From Dasypus novemcinctus (lineage: Eukaryota; Chordata; Mammalia; Cingulata; Dasypodidae), in NCBI RefSeq assembly GCF_030445035.2, contig NC_080695.1, positions 57,553,954 to 57,617,953 of the forward strand: DNA of 64,000 nt. Reading direction: 5' to 3'. The notes beneath the pieces were generated by a model. The model worked only from the letters and a program-made list of their open reading frames with translations. It was not told the origin of the DNA and did no database searches. Shown here piece after piece: positions 1 to 12,449 of the stretch (its first letter is position 1; the number at the start of each line of letters is the position of its first letter). A program made the translations under genes and the position numbers.

Positions 1-459
<459 letters not shown>

Positions 460-1303
460 TAGAAACTCTATAAATGTTCAAAAGGAAGAAAACCTTTAAT
501 TCTCATTCTGAGAACATCAAGGAACTCCCTCCAAGGAAAGCTCTGTAAATAAAAGTAATGTGGGAGTACTTGATGGTGATGAATTAATATTGGTTCAGAA
601 AGTTCAAGCCATGACAGAAATCTTATGAAATTAAAAAATGACATTGTCTTGACATAGTACCTCATTTTTAAAATGGATTCCTGAGCTAGGAATTTCCAGT
701 TCTTAGTTTTGGACATAGAACGTTGAGGTGACAAATAATTTTCTAAGTAATCTTTTACCAATACCACAAATGTTTTAATGGATAGAGTTTATTTTTATAA
801 CTTAAGTAATCAAAAATTGAAATTAAGAAATGTTATAATTTAAGTAATCTGTTGGATCCATTGGTAAATTTGAAGTGTATTTTTAATATGCAAAATAGAT
901 TTAATTTCTAAATCATTTTTAACTGCTCTGTAAATAAGGGGCCATTGGAAAATTTACATTAATTTGTTGAGATTTTCTTACCAGCCTCGTGTGGCAGGTA
1001 CTAGATATCATTTACCAATTGTATAGTCCATTCTTCTTCTTTACTTGATTAAAGCTATTTTTTTCCTTTTTTTCCCCTAGAAGAGCCTTATTCTACTTTC
1101 CGTGCTAATAAATAATCAACATGGAAGTGTTAAGTGTGAAAAGTTTATCCAAGTATAATCTCATGTGAATTGTTTCCACCTTTTGCCCTTTTGCCTTTGT
1201 CCTTGCTTCTGGGTGGGATTTGAATGATACTGTTTGATTAAGTGAGAACTGTGATATGACAATAAAATCTATAGAGTTGAAAAAAACAAAAACAAAAAAA
1301 AAA
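460..1303 (+). other. 3'UTR of the zinc-finger retrocopy with AATAAA and genomic poly(A) tract
   Basis: This AT-rich non-coding stretch follows the zinc-finger stop. It ends in AATAAA at 1261-1266 and, 14 bases later, an A-rich run interrupted by C (about 1280-1303). A signal followed at this spacing by encoded A's is what a reverse-transcribed mRNA leaves behind. An old minus-strand L1 starts immediately after it. No other gene is visible in this stretch. Confidence 0.6.
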
Positions 1304-2818
1304 TTTTATTCTGTTACCATATACACAATCTAACATTTCCTCTTTTAATCATATTAAGATATATATTTCAGTGCTTATAATTACATTCACAATGTTGTGC
1401 TACCATCACCAACATCCATTACCAAAACATTCCCATCGTTCCAAATAGGAACCCTATATATTTTAAGCCTTAACTTTCCCTTCCCAATCCCCACCCCACC
1501 CCCTGATATCCTCTATTCTAGATTCTGATTCTGAGCTTGCTTATTCTAATTGTATCAAATCAGTGAGATCATATAATATTTCTCCTTTTGTGTCTGGCTT
1601 ATTTCACTCAACATGGTGTCTTCAAGATTCATCCATGTTGTTGCATGTTATCAGGACTTCATTCCTTTTTACAGTTGAATAATATTCCATTGCATGTATA
1701 TGCCCCACATTATTTATCCATTCATCAGTTGATGGATAGTTGGGTTGCTTCCATTTTTTGGCAATTATGAATAATGCTGCTGGTATGCAAATATTTGTTC
1801 AAGCTCATGATTTCAATTCTTTTAGGTATATACCTAGAAGCGGGATAGCTGGGTCATTTGGTAGTTCTATACTTAGATTTCTGAGGAGCCACCAAGCTTT
1901 CTTCCACAGTGATTGAACCATTTTATATTGCCACCACCAATTAATGAGTGTTCCTATTTTTCCACATGCTCTCTAACACTTGCTATTTTCTGTTTTCTAA
2001 AAGTAGCCTTCTAATGGGTGTGAAATGGTATCTCATTGTGGTTTTGATTTGCATTATCCTGATGGCTAATGATGTAGAGCATTTTTTCATGTGCTTTCTG
2101 GTTATTTGTATATCTTCTTTGGAGAGAGGTCTATTCAAGTATTTTGCCAATGTTTTAATTGGGATGTTTGTGTTTTTGTTAGGTTGAATATGTATATATA
2201 TTCTAGATTTATATATATATTCTAGATATTAAACCTTTATCAAGTATGTGGTTTCCAAATATTTTCTTCCATTGTGTAGATTGCTGTTTTACTTTCATGA
2301 TTAAGTCCTTTGGGGAGCAAAAGTTTTTAATGTTGTTGAAGTCCCATTTACCTATTTTTTTCTTCCATTGCTTGTGCTTTAGGTGTAAAGTCTAAAACCA
2401 TTGCCTAATACAAAGTCCTAAAGATGCTTCCCTATGTTTTATCTAGGAGTTTACAGTTCTAGCACTTGTATTTAGGTCTTTGATTTTGAGCTGATTTTTG
2501 TGTATGGTGTGAGATAGGGGTCTTCCTTCTCTTTTCTTTTATTTATTTATTTGCAAATGGGGATCCTGTTTTTCCAGCACCATTTGTTGAAGAGACTTTC
2601 TTTCCCAATTGAATGATCATTGCCACTTTGTCACAAATCAGTTGGCCATAAATATGAGGCCTGATTTGTGAGCTCTCAGTTCAATTCCACTAGTTTATAT
2701 GTCTGTCCATGTGCCAGTGCCATAAGGTTTGATTACTGTGGCTTTGTAATCAGTCCTCCAACTTAATTCTTTTTCACGATGGTTTTAGTTATTGGAGGCA
2801 ACTTGACTTTCTATATAG

Positions 2819-2912
2819 TTTTTTTTAGGAGATACCAGCGATTGAACCTGGATCTCTTGAACATTGTACGTGGGAAGCAGGTGCTCAACCCCTGAGCTAC
2901 ACCCAATCTTTG
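2819..2912 (-). mobile_element. DAS monomer SINE (tRNA-like, ~90 bp)
   Basis: On the minus strand this reads as a tRNA-like unit: a leading part with 'agctcaggggttgagcacctgc', a B-box-like GGTTCAAT-type segment, then a CTCCTAAAAAA tail. It interrupts the old L1, with short 'ctatata' repeats on both sides. It is not a functional tRNA gene. Confidence 0.75.
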
Positions 2913-4512
2913 CTATATAAATTTGATGATTGGCTTTTCCATTTCTGGATTTGTATTGAATCTATAAATTGTTTTGAGTAGTATTGACACCTTAACTATA
3001 TTTAGTCTTCCAATCCATGAACATAGAATGGCCTTCCATTTATTAAGCTCTTCTTTGAGTTCTTTTCACAGTGTTTTGTAGTTTTCTGTGTACAAGTCCT
3101 ATATATACTTGGTTAGATATATTTCTAGATATTTGATTCTTTTAGTTACTATTGTGAATGCAACTTTATACTTGATTTCTTCCGATTGTTCATTTCACGT
3201 GTATAGAAACACTACTGATTTTTGGCTGTTGATCTTATATCCCACCAATTTTCTGAATTCATTTATTTAGCCTAGGAGTTTTGTTGTACATATTTCAGGA
3301 ATTTCTGCATACAGGATCACATCATCTTCAAGTAGGGAAAGTTTTAGTTCTTCCTATCCAATTTGGATGTATTTTTTTTTTCTTGCCTAATTTCTCTGGC
3401 AAGAACTTCTAGCACATTGTTGAATAACAGTGATGACAGTGCATCTTTATCTTGTGCCTGATTTTAGAGGGAAAGTTTCCAGTTTTTCACCATTAAGTAG
3501 GATGTTAGCAGTGGGGAATTTTCATATATGACCTTCATCATGTTGAAGAAGTTTCCTCCTTAGTGTTCTATGTTTTATCAGGAAGTGGTGCTGGATGTTG
3601 TCAAGTGCCTCTTCTGCATCAATTAAGGTGATAATGTTGTTGTGTTTTTTCCTCATTCTGTTAATGTGATTTTCTTAAGTCGAAACAATCTTGCATACCA
3701 GGGATAAATTCCACTTGATCATGGTTTATAATTCTTTTAATGTGCTGTTGGTCTTGGTTTGCTAGTATTTTGTTGAGGATTTTTGCATTTATATGCTTTG
3801 GTATGAGGGTAATGTTGGTCTCATGGAATGAATTGGGTAGTGTTTGCTCCTCTTCAGTTTTTTTGGAAGAGTTTGACCATAATTGGAATCAAGTCTTCTT
3901 GAAGTGTTTGGTAGAATTCCCCTGTGAAGCCATACAGTCCTGTACTTTTCTTTCTTGGGAGGTTTTGGTTTACTGCTTTAATCTCTTAACCAATAATTGG
4001 TTTGTTGAGATCTTCTATTTTTTCTTTGTCAATGTAGATAGTTTGTGTGTTTCTAAAATTTTTTCCATATCTTCAAGGTTATTTAATTTATTGGCACACA
4101 GTTGTTCTTGTAACCTCATAGTTCATTTTATATCCTTTTCATTTCTGATTTTGGGTATTTGTATCTTCTCTCTTTTTTTCTGTTCATTCTAGTAAAAGGT
4201 TATCAATTTTATTGACCTTTTCAAAGAACCAACTTTTGGTTTTGTTGATTATAATTTTTTGTTTTATATTTCATTTATATCCAGTCTAATGATTTTAATT
4301 TCCTTTTTTCTGCTTATTTTGGGTTTGGCTTGCTCTTCATTTTTTAGTTTTTCCAGTTAGGTCTGGATTTTTCAAGTTAGGTCTCTGATTTGAAGTCTTT
4401 CTTCTTTCTTAGTGTAAGCATTTAGAGCTATAAAATTCTCTCTCGGCACTATCTTTGCTGAATCCTATAAGTTCTGGTATGTTATATTTTCATTTTCATT
4501 CACCTCAAGATA

Positions 4513-4736
4513 TTTGTTTGTTTTGTTTGTTTTTGAGGTACTGGGGTCTGGATTGAACCCAGAAGCTCATATATGGGAAAGCAGCAGTCAAGCACTGAGT
4601 CACATGGGCTCCCCTGAGTTGGTTTTTTCATTTGTTTGCTTGTTGCTTATTTTTGTTTTCAGGAGGCCTGGGGACCAAACCCGGGACTTCTCGTGTGGGA
4701 AGCAAGCACTCAACCACTTGAGACACATTTGCTCCC
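4513..4736 (-). mobile_element. DAS dimer SINE (two tRNA-like units)
   Basis: Two tRNA-like units lie in tandem on the minus strand, joined by an A-rich linker seen as T-rich sequence at 4620-4660. Each has a recognisable 'gtgtgggaagcaagcactcaa' core in antisense. The layout matches the copies at 16576-16786 and 39225-39435. It is inserted in old L1 sequence. Confidence 0.75.
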
Positions 4737-5342
4737 ATATATTCTGGTTTTGTTGGGTGAACTGTTCCATATATGTCTGCTCAGTCTAGTTGACTTAGAG
4801 ACTCACTCAAGTCTTGTATTTCCTTATTGATTTATTTTACTAGATGTTCTCTGCATTATTGAGAGTGGTGTATTAAAGTCTTTTACTATAAATGTAGAAC
4901 CATTGATTTCTCTCTTCAAGTCTGTCAGTATTATTTGCTTCATGTATTTTGGGGATCTGCTGTTAAGTGCCTATATATTTATAATTGTTTCATCTTCATG
5001 GTGCATTGTTCCCTTTGTCAGTATATAATGGCCATCTTTGTCTCTTGTAAATGATTTTATTTAAAGTCTATTTATCTGATATTAGGATAGCTACTCCAGC
5101 TCTCTTTTGGTTACTACTTGCATGGTATATATATATTTTTAATCTCCTTTCACCCTCAACCTACTTGTATCTTTGAATTTAAGGTAAGTCTCTTGTAGGC
5201 AGCCCTATAATTGGATCATGCTTTTTTTAATCCATCCTGCCAATTTCTGCCTTTAGACTGGAGAGTTTAATCCATTTATATTTAAAGTCATTACTGATAA
5301 TACAGGATTTACTTCTGCCATTTTGCTATTTATCCTCTGTAA

Positions 5343-5357
5343 GTCTTATGCCTTTTT
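5343..5357. repeat. Target-site duplication, left copy (partner 9916-9930)
   Basis: The 15-mer GTCTTATGCCTTTTT occurs here and again at 9916-9930. The two copies bracket 4.56 kb of younger L1 exactly where the older L1 is interrupted, and removing that interval restores a continuous old L1. Confidence 0.9.
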
Positions 5358-6430
5358 AAAAAATTTATTGAAATATATCACTCATACATAAACATACATA
5401 AACGATAAGTGTATAATAGTTGTGAACTTACAAAACAAACATATATAACATCAAACAACATAAATAACATATCACCATATGACCAATAACTTGCATTGTT
5501 TTTAAACCTTTTTAACTAATGATTAAAGAGCATTGTCAAAATATTACTACTAAACAAAGTTTTTTCCCCTAACCAATCTGATTATTATCTTTATATCATT
5601 TATATATGAAAATACATAAACAAGTATGTAGTAAAATTGTGAACTTACAAAGCAAACATGCATAAGATCATACAGGGATCCCATACATCAACCCTCCACC
5701 AACACCTTGCATTGTTATGAGATGTTTGTTACAAACTATGAAAGAACACTTCAAAAATCTTACTATTAATTATAGTTTTTATCTTACATTTGGTGTATAT
5801 TTCCCCAACCCACCCTATTATTATTTTTAAAATATATTTTTTATAACAGAAGTTGTAAACTTATAAAACAATCATGCACATGTGCAGAATTCCCAAACAA
5901 CACCCCTCTATCAACACACAGTGGTGTGTCATTTGCTACAGATAAAATAATATCATCTGATTATTACCCTGTCCATAGTGTATATTTGGCTCACATTTTC
6001 CATACTGCCTCAGTATCAACACAGTACATCTTTTGCATAGATGCAAGAATATTATACTATTACTATTAACCACAGTCCATAGGTCACTCCAGCTGTATTT
6101 TTCCCAAGCTTCTCCACATTCCCAATACCCTGCAGTACGGATATACATTTGTTCTAGCTAACAAAGGACACTCTTGCATCAGGACTATCAACCACAATTC
6201 TCACCCACCTCTTGGTTTACGGTGCTATCTAGTTCCTAGATTATTCTCAAGCATTCTGTCAATTGACACGACATAACTAGACTACCATTTTCAGTCATAT
6301 CCCCATTTTTAAACTAGCTGTTACTCACTGTATGTTACCATCCACTCTATACATTTCCAGAATTTTATAGTAAAGCTACTTAAAACTTCTACATACATTA
6401 AACATCAGTAGTCCACTCAGTGCTTCTCTT

Positions 6431-6794
6431 TTTTTTTTTTAATTTTTTTAAAAAAGATTTATTTATTTATTTAATTCCGCCCCCTCCCCGGTTGTCTGTT
6501 CTCTGTGTCTATTTTGCTGCATCTTGTTTCTTTGTCCGCTTCTGTTGTTGTCAGCGGCACCATTCCTGGGCAGGCTGCACTCTCTTTCGCGCTGGGCGGC
6601 TCTCCTCACGGGCAGACTCATTGGGCATGGGGCTCCCCTACGCGGGGGACACCCCTGGGTGGCACGGCACTCCTTGCGCGCATCAGCACTGCGCATGGGC
6701 CAGCTCCACACGGGTCAAGGAGGTCCGGGCTTTGAACCGCGGACCTCCCATGTGGTAGACGGACGCCCTAGCCACTGGGCCAAGTCCGCCGCCT
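6431..6794 (-). mobile_element. DAS long-form SINE, full length
   Basis: The minus strand starts 'ggcggcggacttggcccagtgg' (A box), continues through a GGTTCAAA B box and a CpG-rich body, and ends in 'aataaataaataaatc' plus an A-rich tail. A perfect 12-bp TSD (AGTGCTTCTCTT, 6419-6430 and 6795-6806) flanks it. The many retained CpGs suggest a fairly recent insertion. Confidence 0.95.
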
Positions 6795-9019
6795 AGTGCT
6801 TCTCTTATCTCCTTTCAGAATCCACCAGCTACCACCAGGTCTTGAAGATATTCTCCAATAATTTCTTCTAGAAGTTTTATGGTTCTTGCTTTTATTTTTA
6901 GTTGTTTTTTTTTTTTAATCCATTTTGAGTTAATTTTTGGATAAGGTGTGAGATAGGGTCCTATTTCCTTCTTTCAGCTATGGATGTCCAATTCTTTAGC
7001 TATGGATTGTTCTGCCCGAGCTGTGTGGGTTTGACAGGCTAGTCAAAAATCACTTCACCGTACCTGTGAGGGTCTGTTTCTGAACCATAAATTTGGTTCC
7101 ATTAGTCTATTGTGTCTGTCTTTAGGCCAATACCATGCTGTTTTTACCACTAAAGGTAGGTATTATGATTTAAAGTCTGGAGATGAGGGTTCACTTTTCC
7201 TTTTTATGATGTTTCTGGTTATGCAGGACTCCTTGCCCTTACAAATAAATTTAATGATTGTGTTTTCAATTTTTTCTTTAATGCTGGTGGAATTTTTATT
7301 GGGATTGCATTAACTCTGTATATCAATTTGAGTAGAATTGACATCTTAATATTTAGACTTCCAATCCATGAGCATGGAATGTTCTTCCAGTTATTTACAG
7401 CTTTTAAAATTTGTTTTAATATTGAGTTGCAGTTTCTGAATACAAATGCTTTACATCATTGGTTAAGTTTATTCCTGTCATATTTTATTTTCACCACTCT
7501 TTTGGCACTTTTAGTTACTTGTATTGGTATAATCTTCTTTTCTAGATTCTCTTCTAGGCCCCTCTCTCCTGTGTTTTCTTTTCAGGCTCTAGCACACCCT
7601 TTAGTATTTCCTGAAATTCTGGTCTCTTGTTTAGAAATTCCCTCAGTTTCTGCTTATCTGTGAATATTCTAATTTCGCCCTCACTTTTGAAAGACAGTCT
7701 TACTGAATATAAGATTCTTGATTGGAAGTTTCTCTCTTGTAATATCTTACATATATAAGACTACCGTCTTCTTGTCTCCATGGTTTCTGGTGAGAAATTT
7801 GCACTTAATCTTATTGGATATCCCTTATGTGTTATGCATTGCTTTTCTCTTGCTGTTCTCAGAATTCTCTCTTTGTCTTTGGCCTTTGACATTCTGATGA
7901 GTATGTGTCTTGGAGTTGGTCTATTTGGATTTTTTCAGATGGGAGTATGTTGTGCTTCTTGGACAGGGGTATCTATGTCCTTCAGTAGGGTTGGGAAATT
8001 TTCTACCATTATTTCTTTATATATTCCTTCTGCCCCTTTTCCCTTCTCTTCTCCTTCGGGACACCCACGACCAGTTGTTTGCACATCTTTTGCTGTCATT
8101 TATTTCCCTGAGACCTTGTTCAATTTTTGCCATTCTTATCTTCATCTGTTCTTTTATATGTTCACTTTCAGAGGCCATTTCTTCAAGCTCACCAATCCTT
8201 TCTTCTGCCTCCTCAAATCTGCTACTTTATGATTCCAATGTTTTCTGAATTTCATTTATTGTGCCTTTCATTCCCATAAGATCTGCTATTTTTCTATGTA
8301 TGCTTTCAAATTCTTTTTTGTGCTCATCCAATGTCTTCTTAATGTCCTTAATCTCTTTAGCCATCTCATTGAATTTATTAAGGGGATTTGTTTGAACATT
8401 TATAATTAGTTGTCTCAACTTCTTTATGTTATCTGGAGGCTTATCTTGTTCCTTTAACTGGACCATAGCTTCCTGTTTCTTGGTGTGGACTGTAATTTTT
8501 TGTTGATGTCTTTGTATCTGGCTTACTAGAGTATTTTTTCTGGGTGCAGTTTTCATGTTCAGTTAGGTCTTCCTATCATTTCTCCCTTGCTGGTTGTGCA
8601 GTAGGTGCCAAGCATGTAGTTGGTGCTATAAGCTGTGGAGGCTCAAGCTGCCCTCATTGCACCAGGAACCAATGAAGTTTCTTCCAACTTTCTCCTTTGC
8701 CAGGGGTAGGGACAGAGTCACAGCTCTGTGGAATAATCCACATGCAGGCCTAGACTATAGTTGCCCAGAGAGACTGATGAAGTTTCACATCCCTTTCTTC
8801 CTTGCCTGGGGCAGGGATGGAGCTGCAGGTATGGGCAGCAATCTATGCAGTGTGGGTCCAAGATATCTGCAGTTGGCCTGGTAGACTTCTGATTTTCAGT
8901 CTATGTCTGCCAAAGTTACCTGCAGTTACCTATATAGGCTGGTGCAGGGCTTCTCAGCCTCCTCCCCACCAGAAGCGGGGATGAAGCCTAGGCGGGCTGC
9001 AGGCTGATTTGCATGAAAG

Positions 9020-9790
9020 AAACAGGTTCCTGCCAACATTGAGAGTTGCAGTCAGCCCGGCTTCCCTTTGGGCTGGGGGTGGAGTCAGAATGGCAGCTAC
9101 TGGCCTCTTTCTGACTTGGGCTGGTTCTCACCCCAGCTCTTCCCAGGGTTATCTTTTAGCCAGCCAAGTCTCCCATTCACTAGCTGAAATTGGCAGCCAA
9201 CCGTCTCCTTCTCCCCTGTTTCAGGGAAATGGAACTTCCAATTCCCATTACAGAACAGCTCCTGGGGTGGCTCGTGCCGCCAGAATAGGATGGTTACCAA
9301 CCTCCGTGGCTTGACCGGTAATTTCCTGGAGAGGCTGGCACAGGACCCCACAGCTTCCTCCCTGCTGGAGATGGCACTGGGGCTAGAACTGCAATATGAT
9401 CTGGATGGGAGGAAGCCAGTGCCCACCAGCACTGGGATTTTAAGTCCACCCCACTTTCCCTCGTGCCAGGCATGGAGTTAAGATGGCAGCTCCCGGCCTC
9501 TTTCTTACCTGGACAGGCTCAAACTTTAGCTGTTCTCAGGATTATACTGTAGCCCACTGAATTTCCTCATCATAGCTGAAACTGGTGTCCAACCGTCTCT
9601 TCTTCCCCCATTTTGGGGAAGTGGAGCTTTCAATTACAGCCACAGAACAGCTCTCAAGGCGACTTGTGCCTCTAGTGGAAGATGGGCACAGGCCTCCAGG
9701 GCATGGAGCACTCTACTTACGAGTCTTCTCTGCAGATGGGCAGTCTCCTCTTTCCACTCCTTCAAGGATGTTGTAGGATGCTCTTCTGGC
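9020..9790 (-). repeat. Tandem ~390-bp repeats in the L1-D 5'UTR
   Basis: The stretch around 9085-9260 recurs, diverged, around 9480-9655. Shared landmarks are 'atggcagct..cggcctctttct', 'tagctgaaa..gg..ccaaccgtctc' and 'ggaa.tggaactt', at a spacing of about 390 bp. Duplicated promoter-proximal units resemble the monomer arrays of some rodent L1s. The right-hand parts of the two units diverge, so only two units are supported. Confidence 0.65.
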
Positions 9791-9930
9791 CTCCTGGAAC
9801 CCCCAAACAGGTGCTTCAGCTAGCTCCAGAGAGCTCTGGGTGTTTGTTAACTACCCTGTAGCAGGAGCTGACTCTAGGAGCTCCTTACTCTATTGCCATC
9901 TTGCTGGTTCTCCCTGTCTTATGCCTTTTT

Positions 9931-11395
9931 TGTCCCTCATTTCCATTAATGCCTACTTTCGTATTTGATTTTTTTTCATTTACCATATTGAGTGCTTTCT
10001 CATTTCTATTGAGATATATTTCCCATCTGTTTTCTTTGTGGTTACCATGTGGTTAAAATTTAACATTCTAAATACATAACGATCATATTTGGTTTGATAC
10101 CAACTTAACTTCAATAGCATGCACATATACTTTTCCTATACCTCTCTGTCCCTCCATAATTTTTTTGTACTTATTACCACTTACATTTTTATACACTGTA
10201 TGTCCAAAAACATATATATATCATTACATTTTAAGTATTTCATCTTAGCACCTGTAGGAAGTAACAAATGAGATTAAATACCAAACAATATATTACCATA
10301 ATACTGGCATTTGTAATTACCCAAATGGTTAACTTTACTGCCAGTCTTTATTTCTTGATGCCACTTTAAACCATTGTCTTATGTCCCTTTCCCTTCTGTC
10401 TGAAGAATTCTCTTTAGCATTGCTTTTAGAGTCTAGTGATGATAAATTCCCTTAGCTTTTGTTTATGTGAGAATGTCTTGATCTCTCCCCCATTTTTGAA
10501 AGAAAGTCTCACTAAATATTAAAGTTTTGGCTGGCAGTAGTTTCATTTCAGCAGTTTAAGTATTTCAGTCAACTGCCTTTTTTGCCTCCATGGTTTCTGA
10601 TGAAAAATCAGCATTCAGTCTAATTGGTACTTCCTTGAACATAACATGTTGCTTTTCTCTTGCAGCTTTCAGAACTCTATCCTTACCTTTTGTATATCAT
10701 AGAGTGATCATTATATGATGGGGTGTTTTTCTTCCTGTTTATCCTGTTTGGGTTTTCTGAACTTCTTGGTTGTGCATATTCATGTCTTTTGCTAAGTTTT
10801 GGAAGTTCTCTGTCATTATTTCTTTGACTATTCCTTCTGCCCTTTACCTTTGTTTATTGGTATGTATGATGGTGTCCTAGATGTGCTGTAGTCTATTTTC
10901 ACTATTAATATTTTTTTTCTTTCTGCTTCTCAGCCTAACTCATTTCAAGTGACTTGTCTTCAAAATCACTAATTTTTTCTTCTGCCAGCTCTAATCTGCT
11001 TTTGAACCCCTCCTGGGTATTTTTCATTTCAGTTATTGTGGTTTTAAACTCTACCAGTTCTGTTTATTTCCTTTTAAAATTTTCTACCTTTTTACTAAAC
11101 CTCTCATATTGCTTGTTCATGTTTTTCTGATCTCCTTTAGTTCTTTCTATTTTCCTTCATCTCCCTGAGCATTTTTAATATTATTTTCTTAAATGCTTTT
11201 TTGGTATGTCCACATTCTTCTCATCTTTGTTGGTGTTTTCTGAATTTTTATCCTCTTCCTTTGGGCAGGCCATCATTTCCTGTTTCTTTGTTTCTCTTAT
11301 TCTCTTTTGTTGCACACTGTACATTTTAATATTTTAAAATATTAACTCTGGGTTTTATTCCCTGAGATGTCAGTTTCTTGATTTTGTGACCTCCT
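9931..11395 (-). mobile_element. Ancient L1 (L1-O), right part: inter-ORF region and ORF1 relic
   Basis: This continues the L1 interrupted at 5357: 'gtccctcatttcc' directly extends the sequence before the left TSD. It covers the ORF1/ORF2 junction and decayed ORF1 (about 10400-11350, including the 'ttttctcttgcagctttcagaactct' landmark of ORF1 read in antisense). No long open frame remains. Confidence 0.75.
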
Positions 11396-11664
11396 GATGA
11401 TAAACTGGAAGCAAGAAGCTGAAAGTCAACAGAACCTGAAAGAGAAGGGAGAGGCTAGAATGTGTGCATTGCTATGTTCCAGAGCAACCAAGGACCAAGG
11501 ATCACAGGCAGATAGCCCAGAATGCCAGTCTTTGAGGAGAAAGCAACTCCTTGATGATGCCTTGATTTAGACTTCTCCTAACCTCAAAATTGAGCTAATA
11601 CATTCCTATTGTTTAAGCCAACCCATTACATGATATTTACTTCAGCAATGAAGAAACTAAAACA
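11396..11664 (+). repeat. Probable ERVL-MaLR-like solo LTR fragment
   Basis: The 3' part has the wording of mammalian MLT/MST-type LTR ends: 'cctcaaaa', 'attcctattgtttaagccaacccatt' and 'gaaactaaaacag'. No internal retroviral coding sequence is present. The assignment rests on remembered consensus wording and is tentative. Confidence 0.45.
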
Positions 11665-11880
11665 GTGAATTTTGACAAATGTATACATATGCCAACCACT
11701 ACAATCAAGATAGAGAACATTTTAATAACCCTTAAGAGTTCCCTCATGCTCTTTGCAGTCAATCCTTCCAACTCCCAGTCCCAGGCAATTACTAGTTTGT
11801 TGTTACTATAAATTAATTTGTCTTTTAAAAATAACTTTTAAAGATTACTTTTGAGAGTCATCCTTGTTGTTGCAAGCATC
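11665..11880 (-). repeat. Ancient L1 3'-end fragment
   Basis: The stretch 'ttttgacaaatgtatacatatgccaacc.c.acaatcaagatagagaaca' followed by 'ccctcatgctctttgcagtcaatcc' is typical of the antisense 3' end of old mammalian L1 subfamilies. It is short and heavily diverged. Confidence 0.55.
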
Positions 11881-12321
11881 AGCACTTACTTTCTTTTTAC
11901 TTTAAAAATCAGAGTTTGAATTTTTCCTCTCTGTGCCCACCCCCAATAAAGGACTTTATGGCCCACTCCTCCCTTTCCACCATTTGTGATTTCTGAGCTT
12001 AAAGAGCCTCACTGTGTTTCTTTATTCTAAAAACAGGACCATATCCCTGCATTCACTTATGCGTCCTATGACCCCTTTCTAAGGGTGGCCATGGGTGGCT
12101 ACCTTCAATGAATTCCTGGAAGCTTCTTTCCAATTAAAAGAAGCCTACAAATTCCCTGGTCACTGGTGCTCCCTGTGCAGTGAGGAATTCTGGCAGCTTG
12201 GGCTTTGGAGACTCCTGGACTTCCTATGGGGACATCAGCCTCCTGCATGGGGCAGCTCGGGTAGTTGCTGGCCTGAGTGGCTGTGTCCAGATGGTCCTTC
12301 ATGTACTTTCTTCACTTTCAG

Positions 12322-12449
12322 GACAACCCTGAGAAGACAGCTGCAGCAGAATGAGGGAGCTTTTACATAACAGGGGACCGAGCCTGCATGGACAAGGATG
12401 GCTACTTTTGGTTCGTGGGAAGAAATGATGATGTGATCAATTCCTCAAG
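12322..12449 (+). CDS. ACSM5: ACSM5-like exon with A8 motif and in-frame stop
   Basis: The acceptor is ttcactttcag and the donor is AG|gtcagt. The exon encodes DNPEKTAA..., then TGA at 12352-12354, then the [15 protein letters not shown] block (A7 region) and [10 protein letters not shown]. Apart from the single stop codon the reading frame runs through without indels. Confidence 0.85.

Larger units (their letters stand above)
1304..5357 (-). mobile_element. Ancient L1 LINE (L1-O), 3'UTR and decayed ORF2, left part
   Basis: Read on the minus strand this follows the standard L1 ORF2 order from the 3' end inwards. It has the 3'UTR and C-terminal region (about 1380-2600), reverse transcriptase relics (about 3300-4200) and endonuclease-side sequence near 5100-5340. 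It is full of stops and indels, so it is old. It holds two tRNA-like SINE insertions (2819-2912 and 4513-4736). It is cut at 5357 by a younger L1 and resumes at 9931, bounded by a 15-bp direct repeat. Confidence 0.85.
5358..9915 (-). mobile_element. L1 LINE with internal deletion (L1-D), complete 5' and 3' ends
   Basis: This minus-strand L1 lies between perfect 15-bp TSDs. From left it has the 3' end (AATAAA on the minus strand near 5365), a 3'UTR to about 6840 with a DAS SINE inside, the ORF2 C-terminal region to about 7540, then directly ORF1 sequence (about 7560-8560). A 5'UTR follows to 9915, starting on the minus strand with a 'gcaagatggc' start typical of L1. Most of ORF2 (endonuclease and reverse transcriptase) is absent, so it cannot move by its own enzymes. 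Part of the ORF1 coiled-coil region stays open as a 109-residue minus-strand frame at 8227-8556. Confidence 0.85.

Noticed and set aside
6420..6796. Overlapping frames in three phases, repeated at other SINE sites (20.5, 29.1, 42.1, 57.4 kb)
   Set aside because: All are translations of the CpG-rich DAS SINE body, which is open in several frames in every copy.
7780..8232. 150-codon plus-strand frame resembling a membrane protein
   Set aside because: It is antisense to L1 ORF1; T-rich antisense L1 gives hydrophobic Phe/Leu/Ile-rich frames throughout the window.
12071..12321. Earlier ACSM5 exon just upstream of 12322
   Set aside because: I searched for the expected IIDD.GN.LPPG-type block; none is visible, and the 91-codon frame at 12095-12370 merely runs into the real exon in another phase.
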